A stretch of 64,000 bases of DNA, from NCBI RefSeq assembly GCF_002860255.1, contig NZ_PGVE01000090.1, positions 62,001 through 126,000 of the forward strand, read 5' to 3'. The translations under genes were made by a program, and so were the position numbers. The number at the start of each line of letters is the position of its first letter. Position 1 is the first letter of the stretch. This document shows positions 1 through 10,330 of the stretch, one piece after another. The notes beneath the pieces are model-generated. The model made no database searches, was not told the DNA's origin, and saw only the letters and a list, made by a program, of their open reading frames with translations. Origin of the DNA: Neobacillus cucumis. GTDB taxonomy: Bacteria; Bacillota; Bacilli; Bacillales; Cytobacillaceae.

Positions 1-623
1 TCAAAACCAGCTAAGCCCTGTTCCTTCATGTATCCTGTTGCAACTGATTTATCTAAATAGGCTACTTGAACACGACCCGTTACTAGCTCTTGAATCAAAG
101 TTGTTGAATTATCTAAAGGTTTAAGCGTAAAATCAACTTTTTTCTGAAGTGTTTTGGCTCCTTCTTCCTGAATAGTTCCTAACTGTACTGCAACGGTTTT
201 ACCTTTTAGATCATCAATTGTTTTAATTGAAGAACCTTTTTTCGTTAAGAACATTTCACCAGAATGGTTATAAGCTGTAGAAAAATCAACATTTTGTTTA
301 CGTTTTTCAGTTGCCGACATACCTGCTAGTACCATGTCAACCCGCTTCGCTTGCAATGCACCGATTAGACCATCGAACTTCATATCTTTGATTTCAAGTT
401 TATAACCTAATTCATCTGCAATGGCATTAGCCAGATCGATATCAAATCCAACAACCTTTCCTGATGGATCTCTGGATTCAAATGGTGCAAAATCAGCAGA
501 GGTTGCCATTGTTAATACTTTCTTGTCCGTGCTTTTTTCTTCCTTAGCTCCGTCCTTTTGACCACAAGCTGCCATTACTACCAATGTAAAGATAAGCATT
601 AAAAATAACATCGTTTTTTTCAT
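1..623 (-). CDS. artP: Arginine/amino-acid ABC transporter substrate-binding lipoprotein, partial (ArtP/YqiX-like)
   Basis: The first 207 codons are inside the window; the 3' end is cut off at base 1. The translation starts MKKTMLFLML and has a lipobox ending VMAACG, so it is a lipoprotein on the outer face of the membrane. The mature part shows the family 3 solute-binding fold (ADFAPFES, GFDIDLANAIADEL, FDGLIGALQAKRVDMVLAGM). The start is ATG at 623, after a GAGGGGGTT ribosome site. An ARG box lies at 664-681, and in B. subtilis the artPQR arginine transporter is also next to yqiW. That context, more than the protein itself, suggests arginine as substrate; other polar amino acids are possible. 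Confidence 0.8.
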   Translation of the reverse strand, partial: MKKTMLFLMLIFTLVVMAACGQKDGAKEEKSTDKKVLTMATSADFAPFESRDPSGKVVGFDIDLANAIADELGYKLEIKDMKFDGLIGALQAKRVDMVLAGMSATEKRKQNVDFSTAYNHSGEMFLTKKGSSIKTIDDLKGKTVAVQLGTIQEEGAKTLQKKVDFTLKPLDNSTTLIQELVTGRVQVAYLDKSVATGYMKEQGLAGF

Positions 624-663
624 GATGTAACCCCCTCGTGTTATATAAAAACTTGCATATATT

Positions 664-681
664 CTTGAATTTTTATTCAAC
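664..681 (-). promoter_or_regulatory. ARG box (AhrC/ArgR operator) upstream of artP
   Basis: On the minus strand this reads GTTGAATAAAAATTCAAG. It matches the known Bacillus ARG box consensus CATGAATAAAAATKCAAK at 16 of 18 positions and contains the palindrome TGAAT-AAAA-ATTCA. It lies about 40 bases before the artP start, a suitable place for control by arginine-bound AhrC. The ahrC gene is in this same window at 23974-24423. Confidence 0.75.
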
Positions 682-780
682 ATAACGAATAATAACACAT
701 GAATTCTTTTTTGAAAATATGTTTTTTAATATAAAAATATTCTAAAAATTTAGTATATCGATATATTGTTTAATTTACAA

Positions 781-810
781 AAAAATACCTCTTTAAAAAG
801 AGGTATTTTT
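781..810 (-). terminator. Terminator after the M20 amidohydrolase gene
   Basis: A perfect 14-base inverted repeat (AAAAATACCTCTTT and its complement) ends in T runs on both strands. It directly follows the stop codon of the gene at 815-1987 and precedes the artP promoter region. Confidence 0.8.
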
Positions 811-814
811 GCGG

Positions 815-1987
815 TTAGGCTTTGATCATCTCGACCTTATGAAATTCATTTTTCATCTTTTCAAATACTTCTTTATCCGCAATCAGATCATAACCTGTCA
901 GTGCAAGAGCCAAGGCTCCTCTAGAAAGAATTTTATGAGAGTTGTCAGTAATAGTTAAGTCTGCAAATTCCCTTGTATGGGCAACTAATCCAGGAGAATC
1001 AAGACCAATGTACGGATGAATGGCTGGAACTACCTGACTTACATTCCCCATATCGATTGAACCATATGAATCCTTGGCTTTCTCCACTTGCTTAACCCCT
1101 GTTGATAGGAGATTGTTTGTAAACAACTGGGATAGAGTTTGGTTCGTAACCATATTGTCATAGCTTAATTCGTAATTTTCAATATGAACCTCTGCACCTG
1201 TTACTAATGATGCACCTTTTGCAATATTAATGACCTTTTGAACAATCTCGTTTAAGTTATTCCGGTCCTTTGCTCTAACATAAAATTGTGCGACTGCTTT
1301 ATCTGGAACAATATTGGCAGCTACTCCGCCTTCTTTAATAATTCCATGGATTCTAACATCTGAGGTAACATGCTGACGAAGAGCATTAATCCCGTTAAAT
1401 AATTGAATAACCGCATCCAATGCATTAATACCCTTTTCTGGTGATGCAGCAGCATGACTCGTCCTGCCACGGAACTCAAATTGAATGGCATCCATCGCTA
1501 AGGAATCACCACTCTCATAAGACACATCTGCTGGGTGTAAAATCATTGCTGCATCAATGTCTTCAAAGATTCCTTGCTCTGCCATCGGTACTTTAGCGCC
1601 ATTTGTTTCTTCAGCAGGCGTACCTAATACAACTACGCGGCCGCCAATTTCATCTACAACTTTACTTAAGAGAACTCCTGCCCCGGCACTCATCGTTCCA
1701 ATCATATTATGGCCACAACCATGTCCAACCTCAGGCAAGGCATCATATTCGGATAAATAGGCAATAGTAGGTCCCTCTTTCTTACTATCGTAAACAGCTT
1801 TAAATGCTGTTGGCCGGCCAACAATTCCTTTTTCCACTGTAAATTGATGCTGTTCAAGAAACTCGACCAATAGTTTCATAGATTCAAATTCATTATCTCC
1901 CAGCTCAGGATGATGATACAAGCGGTCACTTATCGCCCATAAATTGTTTTGTATAATTTCTAAATGATTTTTTAATAACTCCTTCAT
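815..1987 (-). CDS. M20 family metallopeptidase/amidohydrolase
   Basis: The 390-residue protein is a zinc-dependent amidohydrolase of the M20 family, probably cytoplasmic, hydrolysing an N-acyl or peptide-like amide bond. Visible signatures are the metal-site motif GHGCGHNMIGT, the following TPAEE with the catalytic Glu pair, and a dimerisation-domain region with RTSHAAASPEKGINALDA. It looks closest to the AbgB/hippurate hydrolase type, but the substrate cannot be read from the sequence. The start is ATG at 1987, because AAGAGGTG lies 7 bases upstream; an in-frame TTG six codons earlier overlaps that ribosome site. It is followed by its own terminator, so it is probably a single-gene unit. 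Confidence 0.85.
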   Translation of the reverse strand: MKELLKNHLEIIQNNLWAISDRLYHHPELGDNEFESMKLLVEFLEQHQFTVEKGIVGRPTAFKAVYDSKKEGPTIAYLSEYDALPEVGHGCGHNMIGTMSAGAGVLLSKVVDEIGGRVVVLGTPAEETNGAKVPMAEQGIFEDIDAAMILHPADVSYESGDSLAMDAIQFEFRGRTSHAAASPEKGINALDAVIQLFNGINALRQHVTSDVRIHGIIKEGGVAANIVPDKAVAQFYVRAKDRNNLNEIVQKVINIAKGASLVTGAEVHIENYELSYDNMVTNQTLSQLFTNNLLSTGVKQVEKAKDSYGSIDMGNVSQVVPAIHPYIGLDSPGLVAHTREFADLTITDNSHKILSRGALALALTGYDLIADKEVFEKMKNEFHKVEMIKA

Positions 1988-2064
1988 ATAATAACACCTC
2001 TTCAACGAATGATTAAAATTACGAAATAATTAATAAATATACACGAAATTTTGGATTTGGACAA

Positions 2065-2096
2065 TAAAAAAGTCAAATCATTAAAGATTTGACCTT
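2065..2096 (-). terminator. Terminator of brxB
   Basis: On the minus strand GGTCAAATC-TTTAAT-GATTTGACT forms a hairpin followed by TTTTT, starting about 20 bases after the brxB stop codon. Confidence 0.8.
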
Positions 2097-2115
2097 TTGA
2101 TATTTATATTTATTT

Positions 2116-2553
2116 CTATATTTCTTCACAATATTGATCAAATTCACCCTGCAGCTTTGCAACTACAGTTGCAGGATCAAATCCCTCAATCTGGTGTCTT
2201 TCAATCATCGTTAAGATTTTCCCGTCTTTTAACAAAGCAAAGGATGGAGAGGAAGGCGGATAACCTGTAAAATAACTTCTTGCGGTTTCAGTTGCCTCTT
2301 TATCCTGACCGGCAAATACTGTAACTAAGTGGTCAGGACGCTTATCATTGTGAAGGGCATGTGCTGCTGCAGGGCGAGCAATACCTCCTGCACATCCGCA
2401 AACGGAATTAATCATCACTAACGTGGTTCCTTTTTGTGCAAAAGCTTCTTCTACTTCAGCGGGGGTTTTTAGTTCTTTATATCCAGCAGTCACTATTTCT
2501 TCACGAGCCTGCTTAACTACATCATTCATGAAAAAGTTAAAATTCATACTCAT
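2116..2553 (-). CDS. brxB: Bacilliredoxin BrxB (YqiW/YphP family)
   Basis: This 145-residue protein belongs to the UPF0403 (YphP/YqiW) family. Members remove bacillithiol from mixed disulfides on proteins, acting as a glutaredoxin analogue in the cytosol. The active-site CGC motif is visible in [18 protein letters not shown] (Cys52-Gly-Cys54), and the rest aligns well with my memory of B. subtilis YqiW ([28 protein letters not shown]). ATG at 2553 is chosen because AAGGAGTG precedes it at good spacing; an upstream GTG overlaps that site. In B. subtilis yqiW also sits between the art and bkd genes. Confidence 0.93.
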   Translation of the reverse strand: MSMNFNFFMNDVVKQAREEIVTAGYKELKTPAEVEEAFAQKGTTLVMINSVCGCAGGIARPAAAHALHNDKRPDHLVTVFAGQDKEATETARSYFTGYPPSSPSFALLKDGKILTMIERHQIEGFDPATVVAKLQGEFDQYCEEI

Positions 2554-2634
2554 AACACACACTCCTTATTTCCGTATATAACTACATCATAACAGTTAAA
2601 ATATGTTTTTTCCAAATGATATGAAATCTTAAGA

Positions 2635-3762
2635 TTAACTTTTAGTAGATGATAAAAAAATCTCAAATAATGCTTCTACTGCAGTTGCTACTGTTTTTTC
2701 CCCAGAAATCACCTCATTTTCAAGTTTAGGCAGCTCACTTTTTACTCCCTTATGATGGTGAAAAAGAAATTGGAGCTGATCCGTTATCATTGAATAGAAC
2801 CATTCCCTAGCTTGTATTCTTCTTCTTTCCTCAAAAACTCCAGAAGATTTCCCGTTTTTTTCAAATGATTGAATAACACCCCAGATGTCACTAATCCCTT
2901 CTAAGGTACTTGAAGAACATGTATAAGCCCTTGTTTTCCAGCCTTTTGTTGCTGGCTGCAGGAAATGGAGGATTCGATTATATTCCAGTCTTGTCTGTTC
3001 AGCCTTTTGTTTATTGGCCCCATCGGCCTTATGAACAAGAATAACATCTGCCAGTTCCATGATCCCTTTCTTCATTCCTTGCAGTTCGTCCCCAGCTCCG
3101 GTCAGTACAAGCAGCATGAAAAAGTCAACCATATCTCTAATAATTACTTCGCTTTGTCCCACGCCAACGGTTTCAATTAAAATAACATCAAAACCGGCCG
3201 CTTCACAAATCAACATAGCTTCCCTTGTTTTACGATGAACACCGCCAAGCTTTCCCGCCGTTGGTGATGGACGAATAAAAGCGCTGGCATGTTTTGATAA
3301 TTGTTCCATTCGTGTTTTGTCTCCGAGAATACTGCCTCCACTGATACTTGAGCTTGGATCAACTGCTAATACAGCAACCCGAAACCCAAGAGCGCACAAG
3401 TACATTCCAAACGCTTCTATAAAAGTACTTTTTCCTGCACCTGGTACACCAGTAATCCCAATTCGAATCGCTTTACCAGTGTTGGGTAAAAGCTGCTGTA
3501 ACAATTGCTGACTTTTTTTAAAATGCTGCTCAGCATTGCTTTCTACTAATGTTATCGCACGTGCTAGCAGAGTCCGATCCCCCTTTAGTACGCCTTCATA
3601 CAGGGCGTCAATAGAAGGTTCAGTTGTTTTACGTTTTTCAAAGCGGGTATTTCTTCCAATTGAGATGGCCTGACTTTCCTGCTCTTGGCCTCTTCTTACA
3701 ATACTTAAGCAATTTTCAGGTGTATTAGGGTCACTCCATTCTGGTTTATGATCCTTCCCCAT
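2635..3762 (-). CDS. meaB: Methylmalonyl-CoA mutase-associated GTPase MeaB
   Basis: The 375-residue protein is a G3E-type P-loop GTPase of the MeaB/ArgK family. MeaB is a chaperone that gates adenosylcobalamin loading and protects methylmalonyl-CoA mutase from inactivation. Seen are the Walker A motif GVPGAGKST, VDPSSSISGGSILGDKTRM, ETVGVGQSE and the base-recognition NKxD-like VHKADG. The start codon directly abuts the mutB stop, with GAGGAAGTG as ribosome site inside the mutB end. This is the last gene of mutA-mutB-meaB, and the tight coupling fits its role as mutase partner. Confidence 0.95.
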   Translation of the reverse strand: MGKDHKPEWSDPNTPENCLSIVRRGQEQESQAISIGRNTRFEKRKTTEPSIDALYEGVLKGDRTLLARAITLVESNAEQHFKKSQQLLQQLLPNTGKAIRIGITGVPGAGKSTFIEAFGMYLCALGFRVAVLAVDPSSSISGGSILGDKTRMEQLSKHASAFIRPSPTAGKLGGVHRKTREAMLICEAAGFDVILIETVGVGQSEVIIRDMVDFFMLLVLTGAGDELQGMKKGIMELADVILVHKADGANKQKAEQTRLEYNRILHFLQPATKGWKTRAYTCSSSTLEGISDIWGVIQSFEKNGKSSGVFEERRRIQAREWFYSMITDQLQFLFHHHKGVKSELPKLENEVISGEKTVATAVEALFEIFLSSTKS

Positions 3763-5961
3763 TTATTGCGACACTTCCTCATAACCAAGTTTCAAATAAA
3801 TCTCTCGAATCACTTTTTGTGCTGCTACAGGAATAATAGTTCCAGGACCAAATATAGCGGCTGCACCATGGTCATATAAAAATTGATAATCTTGTGCAGG
3901 GATAACCCCGCCGATTACAACCAAAATATCCTCACGGCCCAAATTTTTTAATTCGGCCACCAGCTGTGGCAGCAATGTTTTATGTCCTGCTGCAAGTGAA
4001 CTCATACCAACTACATGTACATCATTTTCAACGGCTTGAATAGCAGTTTCTTCGGGAGTCTGGAATAATGGGCTAATGTCAACATCAAAACCTAAATCAG
4101 CAAAAGCAGTAGCAATGACCTTTGCCCCCCGATCATGTCCATCCTGCCCCATTTTCGCAATTAAGATTCTTGGCCGCCGCCCTTCGTTTTCAAGGAATTC
4201 GTCTGTCATTTTTTTTACTTCTATAATCTCTTCCTCATTGCTAAAGGCTGTACTATACACACCGCTTATCGAGCGTATCACAGCTTTATGCCTGCTCGCC
4301 ACACGCTCAATGGCTTCTGAAATTTCTCCCAGTGTTGCTCTAACTCTGGCCGCATTTATAGCAAGTTCTAATAAATTATGTTCTCCTGTTTCTGCAGCTT
4401 TTGTTAACGCGTTAAGCGCCTCTTCGACTTTTTGATTATCACGTACTGCTTTTAATCTAGTTAATTTCTCTATTTGCTTTAACCGCACCGCCGTATTATC
4501 GATATCTAAAATATCTATCGCTTCTTCTTTTTCGAGCCTGTATTGATTAACACCAATAATGATTTCCTTCCCCGAGTCGATTTGAGCCTGTCTTCTGGCT
4601 GCCGCTTCTTCTATTCTCATTTTTGGAAGACCCGTTTCAATGGCTTTAGCCATTCCCCCCAGCCCTTCAATTTCATCAATATGCGTCCATGCCCGTGTCA
4701 CCAATTCATCCGTTAACTTTTCTACATAATAAGAGCCTCCCCAAGGATCAATTACGTTGGTAATCCCAGTTTCCTCTTGTAAAAACAACTGAGTATTTCG
4801 AGCAATCCGGGCAGAAAAATCAGTTGGTAAGGCAATTGCTTCATCTAATGCATTTGTATGGAGTGATTGGGTATGCCCCATTGCGGCAGCATGTGCTTCA
4901 ATAAGTGTGCGGGTGACATTATTAAACGGGTCCTGTTCTGTTAAACTCCACCCTGATGTTTGGGAATGAGTCCGTAAAACTAATGATTTTTCACTTTTCG
5001 GCTGAAAGGACTTCATCATTTTCGCCCAAATTAATCGGGCAGCCCGCAATTTTGCTACTTCCATGAAGTAATTCATTCCAATAGCCCAGAAGAAGGACAA
5101 CCTAGGTGCAAATGAATCAATATTAATTCCAGCGTTAAGACCTGTCCGTACATACTCTAAGCCATCTGCAAGGGTATAGGCTAATTCTAAATCAGCAGGA
5201 GCCCCAGCTTCTTGCATATGATAGCCGGATATACTGATGCTATTAAATTTCGGCATGTATTTAGAGGTATATTCAAAAATATCAGCAATAATCTTCATCG
5301 ACATATCTGGAGGGTAGATATACGTATTTCGAACCATGTATTCTTTTAAAATATCATTTTGAATGGTTCCCGCAAGTTTCTCTTGGCTGACTCCCTGCTC
5401 CTCAGCAGTCACGATAAAGAAAGCTAAGATCGGCAAAACAGCACCATTCATCGTCATTGATACAGACATTTGATCCAAAGGTATTCCAGCAAAAAGTGTT
5501 TTCATATCAAGGATAGAATCTATTGCAACACCAGCTTTTCCAACATCCCCAACTACACGTGGATGATCCGAATCATAACCTCTATGTGTGGCTAAATCAA
5601 AAGCTACTGATAACCCTTTTTGTCCCATGGCTAGATTCCTCCGGTAAAAGGCATTACTTTCCTCAGCAGTTGAAAAGCCCGCATACTGTCTGACCGTCCA
5701 GGGGCGATTGACATACATTGTGGGATACGGACCCCTCGTATAAGGCGCCAGACCAGGAAGATCATCTACATGCTCTAAACCTTCCCTATCTTCTTTTGTA
5801 TAAATAGGCTTAAGGTAGATATGTTCATTTGTTTCAAACAGTAAATCCTCAAAGGAAGCAGAAATTTCATCTTTGACTTTATCTTCCCACTCTTTCTTCG
5901 TGATAAATTTTCGGTCAGCAAACAAATATATATTTTGAAAATTAGGCCTTTTTTTCTTCAA
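3763..5961 (-). CDS. mutB: Methylmalonyl-CoA mutase large (catalytic) subunit
   Basis: This 732-residue catalytic subunit converts (R)-methylmalonyl-CoA to succinyl-CoA with adenosylcobalamin. The N-terminal TIM barrel includes [18 protein letters not shown] and the [12 protein letters not shown] substrate region; the C-terminal cobalamin domain carries the DxHxxG motif in [12 protein letters not shown], whose His is the lower axial ligand. Length is normal for the family. The start overlaps the end of mutA by 20 bases, indicating translational coupling of the heterodimer. It can feed propionyl-CoA carbon from valine, isoleucine and odd-chain acids into the TCA cycle. Confidence 0.97.
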   Translation of the reverse strand: MKKKRPNFQNIYLFADRKFITKKEWEDKVKDEISASFEDLLFETNEHIYLKPIYTKEDREGLEHVDDLPGLAPYTRGPYPTMYVNRPWTVRQYAGFSTAEESNAFYRRNLAMGQKGLSVAFDLATHRGYDSDHPRVVGDVGKAGVAIDSILDMKTLFAGIPLDQMSVSMTMNGAVLPILAFFIVTAEEQGVSQEKLAGTIQNDILKEYMVRNTYIYPPDMSMKIIADIFEYTSKYMPKFNSISISGYHMQEAGAPADLELAYTLADGLEYVRTGLNAGINIDSFAPRLSFFWAIGMNYFMEVAKLRAARLIWAKMMKSFQPKSEKSLVLRTHSQTSGWSLTEQDPFNNVTRTLIEAHAAAMGHTQSLHTNALDEAIALPTDFSARIARNTQLFLQEETGITNVIDPWGGSYYVEKLTDELVTRAWTHIDEIEGLGGMAKAIETGLPKMRIEEAAARRQAQIDSGKEIIIGVNQYRLEKEEAIDILDIDNTAVRLKQIEKLTRLKAVRDNQKVEEALNALTKAAETGEHNLLELAINAARVRATLGEISEAIERVASRHKAVIRSISGVYSTAFSNEEEIIEVKKMTDEFLENEGRRPRILIAKMGQDGHDRGAKVIATAFADLGFDVDISPLFQTPEETAIQAVENDVHVVGMSSLAAGHKTLLPQLVAELKNLGREDILVVIGGVIPAQDYQFLYDHGAAAIFGPGTIIPVAAQKVIREIYLKLGYEEVSQ

Positions 5962-7831
5962 CGGTGTTCACCTCCATATCAGTAAGGATCATGTTCAAAG
6001 TTTTATAGCAATTCGACTTTACATGAATGAATTGTTTAATCCCTTCCTTCTCCCATTCGAACTGTGTTCCTGTTTCAGGAAGCCCTGCTAGGTAAAAAAT
6101 GTGTTCAGGAAATTCAGACTTTAAAGCGGTAAGGATAGTTTGACCTGTGAGTTCGTACTGTTCATTTGTTCCACAAAAGCAAAAATAAGAAGTAGATGTT
6201 TCTAAGATAAATTGTTTAGCCTTTTCCAAACTTATGATTGGATTACTTTCTACAGCTTTCAAACCCCCTGCTGCAAAAAACCCTTTCATAAAATCAGTCC
6301 TTGGTTTATGCTCCTTCATTTCGCCAAGACATATCATCCCTACAGATGGAATAGTTCCTGTTTTTTCTTCAAGTCTCTTTGCCCTTCTTCGCAGATTCTC
6401 AAATGGCTCTGATAGTCTCCGTTCCGAAATGACTTCCATTTCGGTTAATGAATATGTCCCATCCTTAAAAAAATTTGTTCTATTCATTTTAATGGGACTT
6501 AGATTGTTTTCATTTACATCTGCATAGACATTTGTTCCGATCATACTTTGTTTTCTTGTCTGGATGTCCAAAATTTTTTGATCAAAAACAGCTTTTATGT
6601 CCTCCTGCAGCCAATTGGATTTTAAAACATTTAAAATACCGCCTCCCGCTTCCATTTGTTGAAAATATTCCCAAGCCTTTTCAGCCAGTTCATTTGTAAG
6701 TTTTTCCACATACCAGGAGCCGCCAGCTGGGTCAATGACTTTATCCAGAAGTGCTTCCTGTTTTAAGAGTAATTGCATATTTCTAGCGATTCTTTCAGAT
6801 AATGGTGTAGAGCCTGTTAGACTATTAAAAGGAGTAACATGTAAATATTGAACCCCTCCAATAACTGCAGCAAATGCTTCATTTCCAGCTCGAAGAAGAT
6901 TAACATAGGGGTCTTGTATAGATTTTGTAAAGTTAGAGGTTACGGCAGAAATAATCATAGCTCGAGATTCATCTTTGGCACCATAAAGTTCGGTTATTCG
7001 ATTCCAGAGTACCCGTGCTGCCCGAAGTTTTGCTATTTCCATAAAGAAGTTACTTCCAATGGAGAATTGGAATACCATATTTTTAAGAATCTGATTTAGT
7101 TCCATTTTGTCTTCTTGGAGGCTATCAAGGTAAAATACCCCTTCTGCAATAGCAATCCCAAGTTCTTGTACAGCATTAGCACCACCATTATGATATGGGA
7201 TGGTATCGATAAGAATGGTGCTTAATGACGGGAACTCTTTACCAGCTTGGATGATAGTCCTCTTCCACTCTTCGATAAACTCCTTTGAGACTGCTCCCTC
7301 CTCGGCAAATAATGCAATGGGATCGGAAGCAATATAACCAGTAATTTTTTCTTTTTTATTTTCGTCTTCCGTCAATTTTGATAACATTGATAGAACTTTG
7401 GTTTGCCAGCCATATGAATTAATCGCTAATGGATAAACATGATAGAACTCTCCTAAAACACCCAAGAAGCTATCATTTGTTTCAAATAATTCCTCTGATA
7501 CCTCAAAAGCTACAGTAGTTTGCCCTTTTTCCAACATTTCGTGAAGTTTCTTTTTCAATTCATCGGATGTTCGATAGGATACTTGCTGAGCCACCTCCCA
7601 CTTGTTTGTGATATATCCAAGCGGATAAATACCTCTTCTATAGTCTGAACCCCCGGAATAATCCGGAACTATCTGCTCATCTTCTCGTGTATAAAGCGGT
7701 TTCAAAACAATGTTTTCATATGTATGGCAATTTAATGATTCAATCTTTTTCTGTTTTAAAGAGGTCTCAGCTGTTGCTTTCCAATCATTAATCGTTTTTG
7801 ATGAAAAAGATTGTTCTTTTAATTTTTTCAA
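5942..7831 (-). CDS. mutA: Methylmalonyl-CoA mutase small subunit
   Basis: The 629-residue protein is homologous to MutB over its barrel ([34 protein letters not shown]). In the C-terminal domain the DxHxxG cobalamin motif is absent ([14 protein letters not shown] in its place), as expected for the non-catalytic subunit. The start is taken as TTG at 7831, with GAGGGGAG 6 bases upstream; an ATG at 7849 would place that ribosome site inside the gene. It is the first gene of mutA-mutB-meaB. A weak sigma-A-like promoter (TTGCTT, 17 bases, TAAAAT) lies upstream; no cobalamin riboswitch was found. Confidence 0.93.
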   Translation of the reverse strand: MKKLKEQSFSSKTINDWKATAETSLKQKKIESLNCHTYENIVLKPLYTREDEQIVPDYSGGSDYRRGIYPLGYITNKWEVAQQVSYRTSDELKKKLHEMLEKGQTTVAFEVSEELFETNDSFLGVLGEFYHVYPLAINSYGWQTKVLSMLSKLTEDENKKEKITGYIASDPIALFAEEGAVSKEFIEEWKRTIIQAGKEFPSLSTILIDTIPYHNGGANAVQELGIAIAEGVFYLDSLQEDKMELNQILKNMVFQFSIGSNFFMEIAKLRAARVLWNRITELYGAKDESRAMIISAVTSNFTKSIQDPYVNLLRAGNEAFAAVIGGVQYLHVTPFNSLTGSTPLSERIARNMQLLLKQEALLDKVIDPAGGSWYVEKLTNELAEKAWEYFQQMEAGGGILNVLKSNWLQEDIKAVFDQKILDIQTRKQSMIGTNVYADVNENNLSPIKMNRTNFFKDGTYSLTEMEVISERRLSEPFENLRRRAKRLEEKTGTIPSVGMICLGEMKEHKPRTDFMKGFFAAGGLKAVESNPIISLEKAKQFILETSTSYFCFCGTNEQYELTGQTILTALKSEFPEHIFYLAGLPETGTQFEWEKEGIKQFIHVKSNCYKTLNMILTDMEVNTVEEKKA

Positions 7832-7968
7832 CTCGATCTCCCCTCTCATTCCGAATTGAAGTAAAATTCAATCAATTCTACTCATTTCTATTTTATGGTA
7901 CAAATTGGTTTCAAGCAACGAAAACCATTATAAGAGTAATGTTAATGTCTCTTTTACATTCCCTAGTT

Positions 7969-7999
7969 AAAAACCGCTGCAAATTTGGCAGCGGTTTTT
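7969..7999 (-). terminator. Terminator of the bkd operon
   Basis: AAAAACCGCTGC-AAATTTG-GCAGCGGTTTTT forms a 12-base perfect stem with a T run on the minus strand, just after the bkdB stop codon. It separates the bkd operon from mutA. Confidence 0.9.
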
Positions 8000-8004
8000 A
8001 TTAC

Positions 8005-9318
8005 CTAATATATTGATGTAGTTGAATTTGAGATATTCTCAATGATTTCTTTTACACGTTGTAAGAAACGGCCGCAAATAAGCCCGTCCAATACCCTGTG
8101 ATCTAATGACATGCATAGATTCACCATATCCCGAACAGCAATCATATTATTATTCATAACAACCGGCCGTTTAACAATGGATTCCACCTGAAGTATGGCA
8201 GCTTGTGGATAGTTAATGATTCCCATTGATTGTACTGAGCCAAAAGAACCTGTGTTGTTTACCGTAAACGTTCCTCCCTGCATATCATCTGATTTTAGTT
8301 TGCCAGATCTAACTTTTACAGCTAGTTCAGAAATCTCCCGAGCGATTCCTTTGATTGTCTTTTCATCCGCATTTTTTATGACAGGAACAAATAAAGCATC
8401 GTCAGTAGCGACAGCAATGGAAATATTAATATCTTTCTTTTGAATTATTTTATCGCCGGCCCACATGGAATTAATTTGTGGAAACTCTTTTAAGGCTTGT
8501 GCAACAGCCTTTACAAAAAATGCGAAGAAAGTTAAATTGAAGCCCTCTTTTTTCTTAAATTCGTCTTTCAAACTATTCCGATATTCCACAAGATTAGTTG
8601 CATCTACTTCCATCATGGTCCAGGCATGGGGAGCTTCGTGTTTGCTGCGAAGCATATTTGCTGCTATCGCTTTACGTACTCCAGTAACGGGAATTTCTAT
8701 ATCACCCGTTGTCAAAGGGACCGTCACTTTATGAGCTGTTGTAGTGTGAGCTGCTGCAGGTTGGATAGGAACATTTTGTGCTTTTTCTGGTAATTGATTA
8801 GAAGCTGCTAATGATTCACTAACAGTTTCTCTCTTCTCGCCAGCCGCTGGTATATTTCCGGATTCGATTAATTTCAATAAATCTTTTCTTGTGATCCTTC
8901 CCCCTGCACCGGTACCTGACACTTTCGTTAAATCAATACCGTGTTCTTGTGAAATTTTTAGTACTGCTGGGGAGTAACGGGCTTTATTTTCTTTTTCCGC
9001 TTGAACTGTAGTTTCCTTGCTTGTAGTTGCTGCTGTTTCTTTATTTTCGTTTACCGAAGTGTCGGGGGTACTACTCTCTTCCACTTCAATAGTACAAATC
9101 ATTTCCCCAACAGCTAAAGTATCTCCTTCTTCTGCAATTAACTCTTTAATCACACCTGTAAAGGAGGAAGGGACTTCTGCATTAACTTTATCTGTCATAA
9201 CCTCAGCTAAGGGATCGTATTTATTGACCTTATCTCCAACAGATACTAACCACTTGCTAATAGTACCTTCGGTTACACTTTCCCCTAACTGAGGCATTTT
9301 AATTTGTTCGGTTGTCAC
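8005..9318 (-). CDS. bkdB: Branched-chain 2-oxo acid dehydrogenase E2 (dihydrolipoyl acyltransferase)
   Basis: This 437-residue E2 core transfers the acyl group from the E1-bound intermediate to CoA. An N-terminal lipoyl domain has the lipoylated lysine in EVMTDKVNAEVPSS. After an Ala/Pro/Thr-rich linker comes a peripheral subunit-binding domain (YSPAVLKISQEHGIDL ... GAGGRITRKDLL) and a C-terminal catalytic domain ending with the HRVLDG active-site motif. GTG at 9318 is chosen: AGGAGGT lies 9 bases upstream, whereas the in-frame ATG at 9327 abuts that site. It is the last gene of the bkd operon, 15 bases after bkdAB. Confidence 0.96.
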   Translation of the reverse strand: MTTEQIKMPQLGESVTEGTISKWLVSVGDKVNKYDPLAEVMTDKVNAEVPSSFTGVIKELIAEEGDTLAVGEMICTIEVEESSTPDTSVNENKETAATTSKETTVQAEKENKARYSPAVLKISQEHGIDLTKVSGTGAGGRITRKDLLKLIESGNIPAAGEKRETVSESLAASNQLPEKAQNVPIQPAAAHTTTAHKVTVPLTTGDIEIPVTGVRKAIAANMLRSKHEAPHAWTMMEVDATNLVEYRNSLKDEFKKKEGFNLTFFAFFVKAVAQALKEFPQINSMWAGDKIIQKKDINISIAVATDDALFVPVIKNADEKTIKGIAREISELAVKVRSGKLKSDDMQGGTFTVNNTGSFGSVQSMGIINYPQAAILQVESIVKRPVVMNNNMIAVRDMVNLCMSLDHRVLDGLICGRFLQRVKEIIENISNSTTSIY

Positions 9319-9333
9319 TATTTCCATACCTCC

Positions 9334-10317
9334 TTAATATTCGGCAAGCTCGCGCATTGCTTTTTCTACTTTGTCCGGATTAATCATAAAGAATTTTTCC
9401 ATTGTAGGAGAATACGGCATGGCCGGTACATCTGGTCCTGCGAGCCTCATGATTGGAGCATCTAATTCAAATAAACAATGTTCAGCAATAATGGCAGAAA
9501 CTTCACTTATGATGCTTCCTTCTTTATTGTCCTCGGTGATTAGTAATACCTTACCCGTCTTAGAAGCTGCTTCAATGATAGCCTCTTTATCAAGCGGGTA
9601 GACAGTACGTAAATCAAGAATATGAACTGAAATTCCATCATGAGCTAATTTTTCTGCCGCTTGAAGGGCAAAATGAACACATAGACCATAAGTAATGACC
9701 GTGATATCTTCACCCTCACGCTTAATGTCGGCTTTTCCGATTGGCAGAGTATAGTCATCCGAAGGAACCTCACCCTTGATTAACCGATAGGCCCGTTTAT
9801 GCTCGAAAAAGAGAACTGGGTCATTGTCCCGGATGGCTGCTTTTAAAAGACCTTTAGCATCGTACGGTGTAGACGGCATAACAATTTTTAAGCCAGGCTG
9901 ATTAGCAAAAACTGCTTCAACTGATTGGGAGTGGTAAAGTGCCCCATGTACTCCGCCTCCATAAGGAGCTCGGATAACAATTGGACAGTTCCAATCATTA
10001 TTAGATCGATAGCGAATTTTTGCAGCTTCAGAAATAATTTGGTTTACAGCAGGCATAATAAAATCAGCGAATTGCATTTCTGCAATTGGGCGCATTCCAT
10101 ACATTGCTGCACCGATTCCTACTCCTGCAATAGCTGACTCGGCAAGAGGAGTATCAATGACCCTTTCTTCACCAAATTGTTCGTATAAACCTTGAGTTGC
10201 TTTAAATACGCCACCTTTAACCCCTACATCTTCGCCGAGGATGAACACCTTTGAATCCCGTTCCATTTCCTCACGCAATGCCATTGTAATTGCATCTATA
10301 TATGAAATAATTGCCAT
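9334..10317 (-). CDS. bkdAB: Branched-chain 2-oxo acid dehydrogenase E1 beta subunit
   Basis: The 327-residue E1 beta subunit pairs with BkdAA to decarboxylate branched-chain keto acids using thiamine diphosphate. Seen are the transketolase-like pyrimidine domain (VFILGEDVGVKGGVFKAT, DTPLAESAIAGVGIGAAM) and the C-terminal transketolase domain (DLRTVYPLDKEAI). The start ATG at 10317 has AAGGGGG upstream. It lies 13 bases after bkdAA. The products, isobutyryl-, isovaleryl- and 2-methylbutyryl-CoA, are also primers for the branched fatty acids typical of Bacillus membranes. Confidence 0.97.
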   Translation of the reverse strand: MAIISYIDAITMALREEMERDSKVFILGEDVGVKGGVFKATQGLYEQFGEERVIDTPLAESAIAGVGIGAAMYGMRPIAEMQFADFIMPAVNQIISEAAKIRYRSNNDWNCPIVIRAPYGGGVHGALYHSQSVEAVFANQPGLKIVMPSTPYDAKGLLKAAIRDNDPVLFFEHKRAYRLIKGEVPSDDYTLPIGKADIKREGEDITVITYGLCVHFALQAAEKLAHDGISVHILDLRTVYPLDKEAIIEAASKTGKVLLITEDNKEGSIISEVSAIIAEHCLFELDAPIMRLAGPDVPAMPYSPTMEKFFMINPDKVEKAMRELAEY

Positions 10318-10330
10318 CTAGAAATCCCCC

